From: Gammaproteobacteria bacterium
Lineage (GTDB): Bacteria; Gemmatimonadota; Gemmatimonadetes; Longimicrobiales; Gaopeijiaceae
Reading direction: 5' to 3'
DNA length: 8,488 nt
NCBI GenBank assembly: GCA_009843625.1
Contig: VYDD01000204.1
Span: 1 to 8,488 of the forward strand
Made by a program: the position numbers and the translations under genes. Position 1 is the stretch's first letter; each line of letters opens with the position of its first letter. This document shows positions 1 to 6,391 of this stretch, piece after piece. The notes beneath the pieces were generated by a model, which saw nothing but the letters and a program-made list of their open reading frames with translations, was not told the origin of the DNA and did no database searches.

Positions 1-113
1 CACACCGCGACCGCGAGCGTCGCGCCCAGCAGGAACAGCCGCCGCTCCACGCCCAAGACCGTGAGCGGACGGTTCAGCGCCGCGTAACCGGACCAGCGAG
101 TGACTGCCCGCAT
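1..113 (-). CDS. trbD: TrbD/VirB3-family conjugal transfer protein, partial (N-terminus only)
   Basis: Thirty-seven codons are visible before the gene leaves the window. TrbD/VirB3 is a small inner-membrane protein of the type IV secretion channel that works with the VirB4/TrbE ATPase in pilus assembly. The visible part has the family's usual opening: a short polar head, then LNRPLTVLGVERR, then a hydrophobic stretch (LFLLGATLAVAV) that begins the first membrane segment. The ATG lies inside the trbC stop region (TGATG, 1-nt sharing), a translational-coupling arrangement that supports both the start and the operon. The gene is short and cut off, so the call rests on this motif and on its place directly after the pilin gene. 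I expect trbE/virB4 next, beyond the left edge. Confidence 0.75.
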   Translation of the reverse strand, partial: MRAVTRWSGYAALNRPLTVLGVERRLFLLGATLAVAV

Positions 114-400
114 CAGAACAGCCAGCCCAGGAAGTTCACCGCGCCCACGGCCATCCCGATCCCGAAGATGATCCCGGCCAGCGTGCGCTTGCTCCCGCCC
201 TCGCCGAACGCGAACATCAGCCCGCCCACCACGATCGCGATCAGCGACAGACCGCGCGCGATCGGTCCCGTGAACTGCGTCTGTAGCTCGTTCACCGCGT
301 CCACCCACGGGCTCGTGCCCTGCGCGTTGAGCGCGCCGGGCGTCAGCATGAGCAGCACGGCCCACGCGGCTCCCCGCATCGTCGTCAAAAACGTTTTCAT
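113..400 (-). CDS. trbC: TrbC/VirB2-family conjugative pilin precursor
   Basis: This 95-residue protein has the layout of the major pilin of a Trb/VirB type IV secretion system. A signal peptide (MKTFLTTMRG, then a hydrophobic AAWAVLLMLTPGA, with a likely cleavage after LNA) is followed by a short polar stretch and two membrane segments separated by a basic loop (GEGGSKRT). The segments are roughly residues 47-67 and 74-95. VirB2-type pilins are cleaved, held in the inner membrane by two helices and polymerised into the pilus. The frame also has an ATG at 448, which would add 16 polar residues (MPKQSPINQHQ...) before the signal peptide. I chose 400 because it gives a normal signal peptide and has a good ribosome site, GAAAGGGA, upstream. 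It overlaps trbD. The TrbC/VirB2 call is strong; the exact transfer-system type is open. Confidence 0.85.
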   Translation of the reverse strand: MKTFLTTMRGAAWAVLLMLTPGALNAQGTSPWVDAVNELQTQFTGPIARGLSLIAIVVGGLMFAFGEGGSKRTLAGIIFGIGMAVGAVNFLGWLF

Positions 401-408
401 CGTCTGTT

Positions 409-416
409 TCCCTTTC
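409..416 (-). promoter_or_regulatory. Ribosome binding site that decides the trbC start
   Basis: On the minus strand GAAAGGGA ends about 8-9 nt before the ATG at 400. This favours the inner methionine over the upstream ATG at 448, which would put extra polar residues ahead of the signal peptide. Confidence 0.55.
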
Positions 417-452
417 TGGTGTTGGTTGATGGGCGACTGCTTCGGCATCGCC

Positions 453-941
453 CTAGCCTCGCGCGACCCACTCGCGGAGCCACTGCTTCACATCCGCCTC
501 GACCCAGCGCGCCGCGCGCGGGCTCAACCGGATCGGCGAGGGGAAGCGGCCCTGGGCCGACCAGGCGTAGATCGTGCTCCGAGCGAGACCCGTCAGCGCC
601 TGCACCTCCGAGACCCGCAGTAGTCGGGTCGTCGGTCTCGTCCTCTTCTTTCTCGGCTTCCTGGTCATCGCTCTGTCTTCCCTCGTTCTCCTCGCCCGTC
701 TCGCGGATTCCGGCACGCGGGACCTCGCGGGCGGAGCCCGTGCCCCGCCCGCACCCCGCTCCCAGGCCGCGATGCATGCCAGCACCCGGTCCGCCATCCG
801 CAGAGACGGCGAGCGGCCCGCCCGGATCTCGTGAATCAGATTCGGGTCGCCCGCCGCCCTCAGGCCGAGGGCCGTCGGGCTCACACCGGATTGGCTCAGG
901 AACGCGTCCACCCGTGAGTTGAACTCCTGCTCGAACGTCAT
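453..941 (-). CDS. Two-domain regulator: XRE-like HTH fused to AlpA-like HTH
   Basis: This 162-residue protein joins two small DNA-binding modules that usually occur as separate genes. Residues 1-60 resemble short Cro/CI-like proteins (SPTALGLRAAGDPNLIHEIR, then AGRSPSLRMADRVLA). Residues 61-105 are a low-complexity linker rich in Arg, Ala and Pro. Residues 106-160 are a typical AlpA/MerR-like winged helix: LLRVSEVQALTGLARSTIY with recognition-helix residues, then GRFPSPIRLSPRAARWVEADVKQWL. AlpA-type proteins control excision or transfer genes in prophages and integrative elements, so a role in switching the downstream trb genes is plausible but inferred. I start at the ATG at 941; the frame also opens with a TTG at 953. 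An in-frame ATG at 668 with its own ribosome site could yield the AlpA part alone. The stop lies 52 nt before trbC. Confidence 0.75.
   Translation of the reverse strand: MTFEQEFNSRVDAFLSQSGVSPTALGLRAAGDPNLIHEIRAGRSPSLRMADRVLACIAAWERGAGGARAPPARSRVPESARRARRTREDRAMTRKPRKKRTRPTTRLLRVSEVQALTGLARSTIYAWSAQGRFPSPIRLSPRAARWVEADVKQWLREWVARG
679..683 (-). promoter_or_regulatory. Possible internal ribosome binding site for an AlpA-only product
   Basis: On the minus strand AGGGA (within CGAGGGAAG) lies 10 nt before an in-frame ATG at 668. Starting there would give a 71-residue protein beginning MTRKPRKKR that contains only the AlpA-like domain, a normal length for that family. This may be a real second start, or a relic of two genes that became one reading frame. 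Confidence 0.35.
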
Positions 942-987
942 CGTGTCCCCCAACGCTGAAGGACTTTTTCCCTGACCGTCAACCCAA

Positions 988-999
988 AGGGAATTCCCT
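988..999. repeat. 12-bp perfect palindrome AGGGAATTCCCT
   Basis: AGGGAATTCCCT is its own reverse complement. It lies 47 bp upstream of the regulator ATG and directly abuts the tandem motif array. A dimeric regulator could bind it, and the neighbouring HTH protein is the obvious candidate, but that link is inference. Confidence 0.5.
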
Positions 1000-1036
1000 A
1001 TGTGTCTATGGTGTCTATAGTTGTCCTATGTTGTCC
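998..1036. repeat. Four tandem ~10-bp motifs (CTATGkTGT-like), probable operator
   Basis: Four head-to-tail copies can be read: CTATGTGT (998), CTATGGTGT (1006), CTATAGTTGTC (1015) and CTATGTTGTCC (1026). Read from GTGTC/TTGTC, the copies begin at 1002, 1011, 1021 and 1031, a spacing of 9-10 bp or about one helical turn. This would place identical contacts on one face of the DNA. The array lies 57 bp upstream of the regulator start, so an autoregulatory operator is the simplest reading. An iteron-like replication or transfer role is an alternative. Confidence 0.55.
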
Positions 1037-1041
1037 GGGAG

Positions 1042-1108
1042 CCGTTGGAGGCCGCCGCCAACGCGGCGGCGGAGCACCCCCGCAGGTCGGAATCCGGGGC
1101 TCCAACGG
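1042..1108. repeat. Nested inverted repeats, possible three-way-junction fold
   Basis: An outer 9-bp perfect inverted repeat, CCGTTGGAG (1042-1050) with CTCCAACGG (1100-1108), encloses a perfect 8-bp hairpin GCCGCCGC-CAAC-GCGGCGGC (1051-1070). A weaker CCCC/GGGG pairing (1077-1080 with 1096-1099) could make a second inner arm. No run of T follows on either strand, so this is not an intrinsic terminator. It could be a structured leader or small RNA, or a protein-binding site. Confidence 0.45.
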
Positions 1109-1140
1109 TGGGATGGGGATGCTTGATCGAGCGACCGGGC

Positions 1141-1201
1141 CGGCGACGGCGCGATGTCGCCGCGGGGATCCGAACGGAGGACCAGCGGATACGGGGTCCT
1201 C
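1141..1201. repeat. Two further hairpins in the abiEi upstream region
   Basis: CGGCGAC (1141-1147) pairs with GTCGCCG (1156-1162) across an 8-nt loop, and GAGGACC (1177-1183) pairs with GGTCCTC (1195-1201) across an 11-nt loop. Both stems are perfect over 7 bp. Such stems arise fairly often in GC-rich DNA, so each alone is weak evidence. Their series with the structure at 1042-1108 is more notable. Confidence 0.35.
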
Positions 1202-1257
1202 TCTCTCGGGCACGGTCGGCGCACGAGTCCGGGGCTGGAATTGGCCGTGCGGCACCC

Positions 1258-1294
1258 CGTCCGTGGTCGCTCGTCCCCAGCGGACGCTTATATT
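1258..1294 (+). promoter_or_regulatory. Putative abiE promoter and AbiEi operator
   Basis: A 6-bp inverted repeat CGTCCG (1258-1263) / CGGACG (1281-1286) sits directly upstream of an AT-rich step, TTATATT (1288-1294), that could serve as a -10 element about 40 bp before the abiEi ATG. No good -35 box is seen. AbiEi-type antitoxins are known to repress their own operon by binding inverted repeats upstream, so this repeat is a reasonable candidate site. Confidence 0.3.
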
Positions 1295-1333
1295 GGGTTG
1301 ACCGATTCGACTTCTACGGAGAACGCGAACGCG

Positions 1334-1930
1334 ATGAACAGCCTGCCCGGGCGGATCATGGAGTACGTCGAGGCCACGCCTGAGGCCACGCCGATACGGG
1401 CGGACGACCTGCTGCACCTCGGCGACCGCGCCGCAGTGGCCCGGTCGCTATCCCGTCTTGTGCGCTCGGATCGGCTTCTGAGAATCTGCCGCGGCCTCTA
1501 CATGCGCCCCATCCCAACCCGGTTTGGGCTTCGTGCCCCGCGCCGTGAGAAGGCACTCGCCGCCCTTTCCGAGCTCTGGGACGAGACCATCGTCCCGAAC
1601 GGGGGCGACGCGGCCAACTGGCTCGGGCTGACAACGCAGAACACGGTGAGGTCCGTCTATCTTACCTCCGGACCCGACCGCCACCTGCATTTCGGGGCTC
1701 ACCGGGTCGAGTTGCGGCACGCTCCAAGCTGGCAACTGGCGGCCCCGCACCGAACTGCCGGCACCGTCATCCGCGCGGTCGCCTGGCTTGGTCCCAACGA
1801 GGTTGAGGAGAGCCTTGACGCCGTGCTTCCCAAGCTCTCGGTGGATGACCTGAGCGAACTTGTCGCGGCGCGGACGGCCATGCCGACCTGGATGGCCGAA
1901 CCGCTCGGCCGGCGGTTGACGCATGGTTGA
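1334..1930 (+). CDS. abiEi: AbiEi-family antitoxin (DUF6088-like), type IV toxin-antitoxin
   Basis: The protein has 198 residues. Residues 1-58 form a winged-helix domain (MNSLPGRIMEYV, then RSLSRLVRSDRLLRICRGLYMRP, the wing that ends most AbiEi/DUF6088 DNA-binding domains). Residues 65-198 are the second domain with the family's NGGDAANWLGLTTQNTVR and VYLTSG blocks. AbiEi antitoxins counter the AbiEii nucleotidyltransferase without forming a stable complex with it (the type IV arrangement) and repress their own promoter. The frame is open further upstream to 1154, but that extension is low-complexity; the ATG at 1334 begins the conserved domain and has GGAGA 11 nt before it. The last 8 nt overlap the toxin gene, matching the usual antitoxin-first order and coupled translation. 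Family assignment is confident; activity is inferred from the family. Confidence 0.87.
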   Translation: MNSLPGRIMEYVEATPEATPIRADDLLHLGDRAAVARSLSRLVRSDRLLRICRGLYMRPIPTRFGLRAPRREKALAALSELWDETIVPNGGDAANWLGLTTQNTVRSVYLTSGPDRHLHFGAHRVELRHAPSWQLAAPHRTAGTVIRAVAWLGPNEVEESLDAVLPKLSVDDLSELVAARTAMPTWMAEPLGRRLTHG

Positions 1931-2954
1931 GGTCCAGTATGGACGCCTCTCGGCGGCTGAGCGGCGCGACGCATTGGAGGTGGCCGAGCGGCGGTGCGGG
2001 CAAAGGACCTACCTCTTGGAGAAGGATACCTGGGTCGTCGCAACCCTTCGCGTCCTGTTCGAGGCTCCGTTCGGACGACATCTGGTGTTCAAGGGAGGCA
2101 CGTCGCTGTCCAAGGTATGGCGGGCGATCCGCCGGTTCTCCGAGGACATCGACATCACTTACGACATTCGAGGTTTCGCGCCGGATGTGGTTGCGGGCGG
2201 CGACGATGAGGCGATGCCGCCGACGCGCAGCCAGGAGCGGCGCTGGACACGGGCGATCCGCCCCCGGCTTGCCGATTGGGTTCGCGACATCGCGCGCCCG
2301 CTCATTGCGGAGGAGCTTGAGCGAGCTGGATTCCCGGCACGAGTCCGTGCGGAAGCCGAGCGGCTTTACATCGCCTACGAACCGCTGTTCACCCCGCTCG
2401 GCCCCATGCGGCCCGACGTTCAGGTCGATTTCGGCGCTCGCTCCACGGGCGAGCCGCACCGCATCCGACCCGTCGCCTGCGACGCGGCGGAGCACCTTCC
2501 AGAGCTTGGGTTCCCGGAAGCACGGCCAGCTGTAATGCTGGCGGAGCGAACCTTCTGGGAGAAGGCGACCTCGATGCACGTCTATTGCCTTCAAGGACGC
2601 ATCCGCGGCGAGCGTTGGTCTAGGCACTGGCACGACCTCGTCCGCCTGGAAGACGCCGGGGTCGCGGCGCGGGCTCTGTCGGACCGCGATCTCGCTCTGT
2701 CGGTCGCCCGCCACAAGGCGATGTTCTTCCGCGAGAACGATTCCAATCGCCAGCGGATCGACTATCACGCTGCGGTCTCGGGCAGCCTCAGGCTCGTTCC
2801 CTCCGGTGTCGCCCAAGAGGCCCTCGCCGCCGACTACGCCAGCATGCTCGCCATCGGGATGTTACTGGACGAGAACGAGCCGTTCGACGCGCTCATGCAG
2901 CGGTGCGCCCGGATCGAGGAGAGGGCCAACGTCCCAAGCGCGATGGGCCGATAG
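1923..2954 (+). CDS. abiEii: AbiEii-family nucleotidyltransferase toxin
   Basis: This 343-residue protein belongs to the AbiEii/AbiGii nucleotidyltransferase family of DNA-polymerase-beta-like enzymes. Relatives such as the mycobacterial MenT toxins add nucleotides to tRNA acceptor ends, and AbiEii causes growth arrest that stops phage spread. The active-site motifs are intact: FKGGTSLSK at residues 56-64 (the GS-type nucleotide-binding motif), then SEDIDIT at 73-79 with metal-binding D75 and D77. Later conserved blocks are VDF near 168-170, AERTFWEKAT at 207-216 and HWHDL at 235-239. No truncation is evident, so the toxin is probably active and needs its antitoxin. Its ATG lies inside the end of abiEi (ATGGTTGA, 8-nt overlap). 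The substrate of this particular toxin cannot be read from the sequence. Confidence 0.88.
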   Translation: MVEVQYGRLSAAERRDALEVAERRCGQRTYLLEKDTWVVATLRVLFEAPFGRHLVFKGGTSLSKVWRAIRRFSEDIDITYDIRGFAPDVVAGGDDEAMPPTRSQERRWTRAIRPRLADWVRDIARPLIAEELERAGFPARVRAEAERLYIAYEPLFTPLGPMRPDVQVDFGARSTGEPHRIRPVACDAAEHLPELGFPEARPAVMLAERTFWEKATSMHVYCLQGRIRGERWSRHWHDLVRLEDAGVAARALSDRDLALSVARHKAMFFRENDSNRQRIDYHAAVSGSLRLVPSGVAQEALAADYASMLAIGMLLDENEPFDALMQRCARIEERANVPSAMGR

Positions 2955-3067
2955 ATAGCGGTCATGGACATTCATCGCGTTTCGTGTTGGTACTCGAACC
3001 TGAGTTAGGGACGGCCCCGATTTTGAATAGGACTGGCTCGACCGGCGAGCGAACACGCTCCGGCAAC

Positions 3068-6000
3068 GTGATTATCGACAACCAGCGTCGAAAGGTCGGC
3101 GATTTCCTGCGCAAGGAACTCGATCCGGAAGCACTCGTCTCCGTAGTGTCCGCCTACTTCACGATCTACGCATATCATGACCTGCGGGCGGAGCTTGATT
3201 CAATCAGGAAGATGCGCTTTCTCTACGGCGAGCCGCGCGGCGTGGGAGCGATGGATCCTGGCGGCGCTGACGACAAGGCGTTTCGCCTCACCAAAGACGG
3301 TGGGATCGAACTCAAGCGCGCGCTCGCGCAGAAGCCGCTGGCCCTCGCGTGCGAGTCATGGATCAGGAGGAAGGTGGAGATCCGGACCATCGAGAAGAGC
3401 AACTTCCTTCACGGGAAACTCTACCATTTGCGGCGACAAGGCAGGGAAAGCGCGGCTCTTCTAGGCAGTTCCAACTTCACACGCGGCGGGCTCGGCCTCG
3501 GTGCCAACCCAAACATCGAGCTGAACCTAGAAGTCCGCCGTGAACAGGATCGAGAGCCGCTCCTGCGGTGGTTTGATGCGCTCTGGAATGATCGCGAGCT
3601 GACGCGAGACGCGAAGAAGGACGTGCTGGCCGCGCTCTCGCGGCTGGGCAAGGATTACGCGCCCGAGTTTGTTTACTACAAGACGTTGTACGAAGCTCTG
3701 CGGGACCGCCTAGACAGGCACGAGGAAGGTCAGCAGATCGTCGGCGGGACGCAGCTCCACGACTCCGAGATCTGGAAGCGCCTGTACCAGTTCCAGAAGG
3801 ATGGTGCGACGAGCGCGATCAACCGCCTGATTCGCCACAACGGCTGCATCGTCGCGGACAGCGTCGGGCTCGGCAAGACGTACACAGCGCTCGCAGTGAT
3901 CAAGCATTTCGAGGCGGCCAACGACAAGGTGCTCGTACTCTGCCCGGCCCGCCTCAAACAGAACTGGCTCCGGTACGTCGCACGCACCGCTCAGCGTGGC
4001 AACCCGTTCCTGGCGGATCGCTTGGGCTACACCGTGCTGGCGCACACCGACCTGAGCCGCACCGAGGGCATGTCTGGCGAGACCAACCTTGCCAGGTTCA
4101 ACTGGAGCACTTTCGACCTGATTGTCATCGACGAGTCCCACAACTTCCGAAACGAGGGACGGGACAAGAAGGACGAGGCCGGGAAGCTCATCCGGCGCAG
4201 CCGCTATGGCCGCCTCCTAGAAGAGGTGCTCAGGGACGGTGTACGAACCAAGGTGCTGATGCTGTCGGCCACTCCAGTCAACACCAGCCTGCGCGACCTC
4301 AGGAACCAGATCTACCTGATGACCGAGAAGCGTGAAGACGCGTTCCGGGCGGAACTGGGGGTAGGCAGCATCCAGAGCGTCTTCGCCGTGGCCCAGAAGG
4401 CGTTCCAGAAGTGGGAGAAGAGCCTAGGAGACGGAGACCGACGTGACAAGGCGGCGCTGCTCGAGGCCTTGGGAAGCGATTTCCTGGCAGTGCTCGACGC
4501 CGTCACGATCGCACGGTCCCGCCAGCACATCCGCGAGCACTATCCGACGGTTGAGGAGCAGATCGGCGGCTTCCCCGAGCGCACTAGGCCGGAGAACCTG
4601 AGTCCGCCGACGGACACGCGAGGCCATCTTTCCTACGACGACCTACACGACCGCATCAACCGGTTTCGCATGGCGGTGTACATGCCGTCACAGTACGTGA
4701 CCGACACAACCGATCTGGACCGGGAGAAGAAGAAGCTCAACTTCGACCAGCGCGACCGTGAGCGGTGGCTGATCGGGATGATCCGGGTCAACCTGCTCAA
4801 GCGGCTGGAGAGCTCGGTGGACTCGTTCAGGCTGACCATGGAGCGCATTGTGGCGAAGGTGGACGAAATGGAGCGGAAGATCGTGAGCTGGCAGGGAAGG
4901 GGTGGCGCCGAGCAGCTCACGCTGGCTGTTCTCCAGGACGACGACGACGAGGACTTCACGGTCGGCCGGGAGCGTGCGACGTACGCCATGGACAGCCTCG
5001 ACGACAAGCGGCTACTCCGGGATCTGCGCCGGGACCGGGACGTGTTCGCCTCGATCATCAAGCGGGCCGCGCAGGTCACTCCAGACCGCGACGCCAAGCT
5101 GCAGGCCCTGCGCAGGCTCCTCGCCGACAAGGTGCGCTCGCCCACGTTGGACAAATACGGGCACCCGAACCCCAAAGCGCTGGTTTTCACGACCTTCTCT
5201 GACACCGCCCGGTATCTATATCGGCACTTGGAGTCTTGGGCGCGAGACCAGGGTGTGGGGATCGCGCTCGTGGCAGGCGCGGCGGGCTGCAAGGCGAGCG
5301 TAGGCACCGCCGATTTCGGGGAGATCCTGATGCGGTTTTGTCCTCGGGCGCAAACTGGCGAACCCGCAGACCGCGACGCGAACGGGAGCACCACCCGCAA
5401 CGGGGCCGGCGAACGGATCGACATCCTTATCGCCACCGACTGTCTGGCAGAGGGGCAGAACCTCCAGGACTGCGACCTTGTGGTGAACTACGACATCCAC
5501 TGGAATCCGGTACGGCTCATGCAGCGGCTTGGGCGCATCGATCGCATTGGGAGCGTCAGCCGGGCGGTCAACATGGTCAACTTCTGGCCGACGGCCGACT
5601 TGGATCGCTACCTGGACCTCAAGAATCGCGTGGAAGCGCGCATGGTCTTGGCCGACGCCGCCGCGACGGGAAAGGACGATCCTCTTGGTCTGGATCGGAC
5701 GGGCGTAGAGCGGGCGAGGCAGAGCGCCGAGGCGGAGATCACCTTCCGCGACCGGCAGCTGCGGCGGATCAGGGAGGAGATTCTGGACATTGAGGAGGCG
5801 GACGACGGCGTCTCGCTCGGCGACTTCACCCTGGACGACTTCGTGGCCGATCTGATGAACTATCTCCAGTCCAACAGGAAGGAGCTTGAAGCGGCTCCGT
5901 TCGGCATCTCCGCCGTGGTCCCGCCATGGTCCGAAGCGGAGATCCCGAAAAGACTTGCCGCCATAATTCGGCCGGGAGCGATCTTCTGTCTGAAACAAAA

Positions 6001-6391
6001 AAGGAGCCCGGCGGCCATCACCCCGAATCGACTACAGCCGTACTTCCTAGCCTACGTTCGGGACGATGGCGCGGTGCGTTACAGCTTCAGGCACGCCAAG
6101 CAGATCCTGACCCTGTTCGGCGCCCTCGCCCGAGGCCGCGAACAGCCGCTAAAGGACCTAGTGGCCGCCTTCGACCGGGCGACGGAACACGGCGCAGAGA
6201 TGGGCAGCTACGAACGGATGGCAATGGCTGCGGTCAGGGCCACGGCCGGGGAGTACAGAAGGACCACGCTGAGAGACCTGAGTCTGAAACGAAGCGGGAA
6301 GCTGCCGGAGCGAGGAGAGCAGCCCAAGGAGGCGTCCGACTTCGAGTTGGTGACTTGGCTCGTGATCCGGGAAAAGGTTGATGCGGGCTGA
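3068..6391 (+). CDS. SNF2-type helicase with N-terminal phospholipase-D-like nuclease domain
   Basis: From the GTG at 3068 the protein has 1107 residues. Residues 1-185 are a PLD-like domain with one HxK site (H115, K117, in FLHGKLYH) and GSSNFTRGGL at 133-142. The usual Asp after HxK is replaced by Arg. The SF2/SNF2 motor follows: LYQFQKDGA (239), Walker A DSVGLGKT (264-271), Ia VLVLCPARLKQNW (288), DESH (355-358), SATP (400-403), a long insertion with an acidic run (624-629), motif IV ALVFTTFSD (704), motif V IATDCLAEGQNLQDCD (788) and motif VI QRLGRIDRIG (819-828). Residues 855-1107 are helical and unassigned. All motor residues are intact, so ATP-driven DNA translocation is expected. The frame stays open from 2903 inside abiEii, but the conserved part starts with IIDN; a TTG at 3023 or GTG at 2984 is possible. 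The stop overlaps the methyltransferase by 11 nt. Confidence 0.88.
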   Translation: MIIDNQRRKVGDFLRKELDPEALVSVVSAYFTIYAYHDLRAELDSIRKMRFLYGEPRGVGAMDPGGADDKAFRLTKDGGIELKRALAQKPLALACESWIRRKVEIRTIEKSNFLHGKLYHLRRQGRESAALLGSSNFTRGGLGLGANPNIELNLEVRREQDREPLLRWFDALWNDRELTRDAKKDVLAALSRLGKDYAPEFVYYKTLYEALRDRLDRHEEGQQIVGGTQLHDSEIWKRLYQFQKDGATSAINRLIRHNGCIVADSVGLGKTYTALAVIKHFEAANDKVLVLCPARLKQNWLRYVARTAQRGNPFLADRLGYTVLAHTDLSRTEGMSGETNLARFNWSTFDLIVIDESHNFRNEGRDKKDEAGKLIRRSRYGRLLEEVLRDGVRTKVLMLSATPVNTSLRDLRNQIYLMTEKREDAFRAELGVGSIQSVFAVAQKAFQKWEKSLGDGDRRDKAALLEALGSDFLAVLDAVTIARSRQHIREHYPTVEEQIGGFPERTRPENLSPPTDTRGHLSYDDLHDRINRFRMAVYMPSQYVTDTTDLDREKKKLNFDQRDRERWLIGMIRVNLLKRLESSVDSFRLTMERIVAKVDEMERKIVSWQGRGGAEQLTLAVLQDDDDEDFTVGRERATYAMDSLDDKRLLRDLRRDRDVFASIIKRAAQVTPDRDAKLQALRRLLADKVRSPTLDKYGHPNPKALVFTTFSDTARYLYRHLESWARDQGVGIALVAGAAGCKASVGTADFGEILMRFCPRAQTGEPADRDANGSTTRNGAGERIDILIATDCLAEGQNLQDCDLVVNYDIHWNPVRLMQRLGRIDRIGSVSRAVNMVNFWPTADLDRYLDLKNRVEARMVLADAAATGKDDPLGLDRTGVERARQSAEAEITFRDRQLRRIREEILDIEEADDGVSLGDFTLDDFVADLMNYLQSNRKELEAAPFGISAVVPPWSEAEIPKRLAAIIRPGAIFCLKQKRSPAAITPNRLQPYFLAYVRDDGAVRYSFRHAKQILTLFGALARGREQPLKDLVAAFDRATEHGAEMGSYERMAMAAVRATAGEYRRTTLRDLSLKRSGKLPERGEQPKEASDFELVTWLVIREKVDAG
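6369..6377 (+). promoter_or_regulatory. Ribosome binding site of the methyltransferase, inside the helicase gene
   Basis: GGGAAAAGG lies just before the ATG at 6381, within the last codons of the helicase gene. With GGGA taken as the pairing core, the spacing is 8 nt. Together with the 11-nt gene overlap this supports coupled translation of the two proteins. Confidence 0.5.

Larger units (their letters stand above)
942..1333. other. Divergent intergenic region between the conjugation genes and the defence genes
   Basis: About 390 bp lie between the start of the leftward regulator (941) and the rightward abiEi (1334). Several frames stay open here because the DNA is GC-rich, but none gives a recognisable protein, and the long frame in front of abiEi is arginine- and glycine-rich noise. 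The region holds a 12-bp palindrome, a tandem motif array, at least four inverted repeats and an AT-richer step near 1288. The control signals for both divergent units should be here. No integrase or clear attachment site is seen. Confidence 0.6.

Noticed and set aside
168..922. Plus-strand frames opposite trbC and the regulator
   Set aside because: They are Pro/Ser/Arg-rich shadows of the minus-strand genes, which have clear signal-peptide, membrane and HTH features.
1035..1108. tRNA-like 3' end (GGTCGGAATCC followed by GGGGCTCC)
   Set aside because: The T-arm does not pair properly and no D-arm, anticodon arm or full acceptor stem can be drawn, so neither a tRNA nor an attachment-site remnant is supported.
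1042..1108. Integron attC-like site because of GTTGGAG/CTCCAAC ends
   Set aside because: The core is in the wrong orientation (attC runs from RYYYAAC to GTTRRRY), the last base does not fit, and there is no integron integrase or cassette array.
1154..1333. Upstream extension of the abiEi frame to an ATG at 1154
   Set aside because: The added 60 residues are low-complexity and overlap hairpins and the likely promoter; the conserved winged helix begins at 1334.
1767..2816. Long minus-strand open frame (349 codons) opposite abiEii and the end of abiEi
   Set aside because: It mirrors GC-rich codons of two recognisable genes, shows no known domain and has a charged, low-complexity make-up typical of antisense shadows.
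2964..3008. 14-codon leader ORF (MDIHRVSCWYSNLS) between abiEii and the helicase
   Set aside because: No ribosome site precedes it and an ORF this short is expected by chance.
3036..3050. Hairpin GCTCG-accgg-CGAGC as a terminator after abiEii
   Set aside because: The stem is only 5 bp and no T-run follows on either strand.
4633..5998. Two long minus-strand frames (about 260 codons each) opposite the helicase
   Set aside because: They are Ser/Arg- or Pro/Val-rich with no domain, and the opposite strand has intact helicase motifs throughout.
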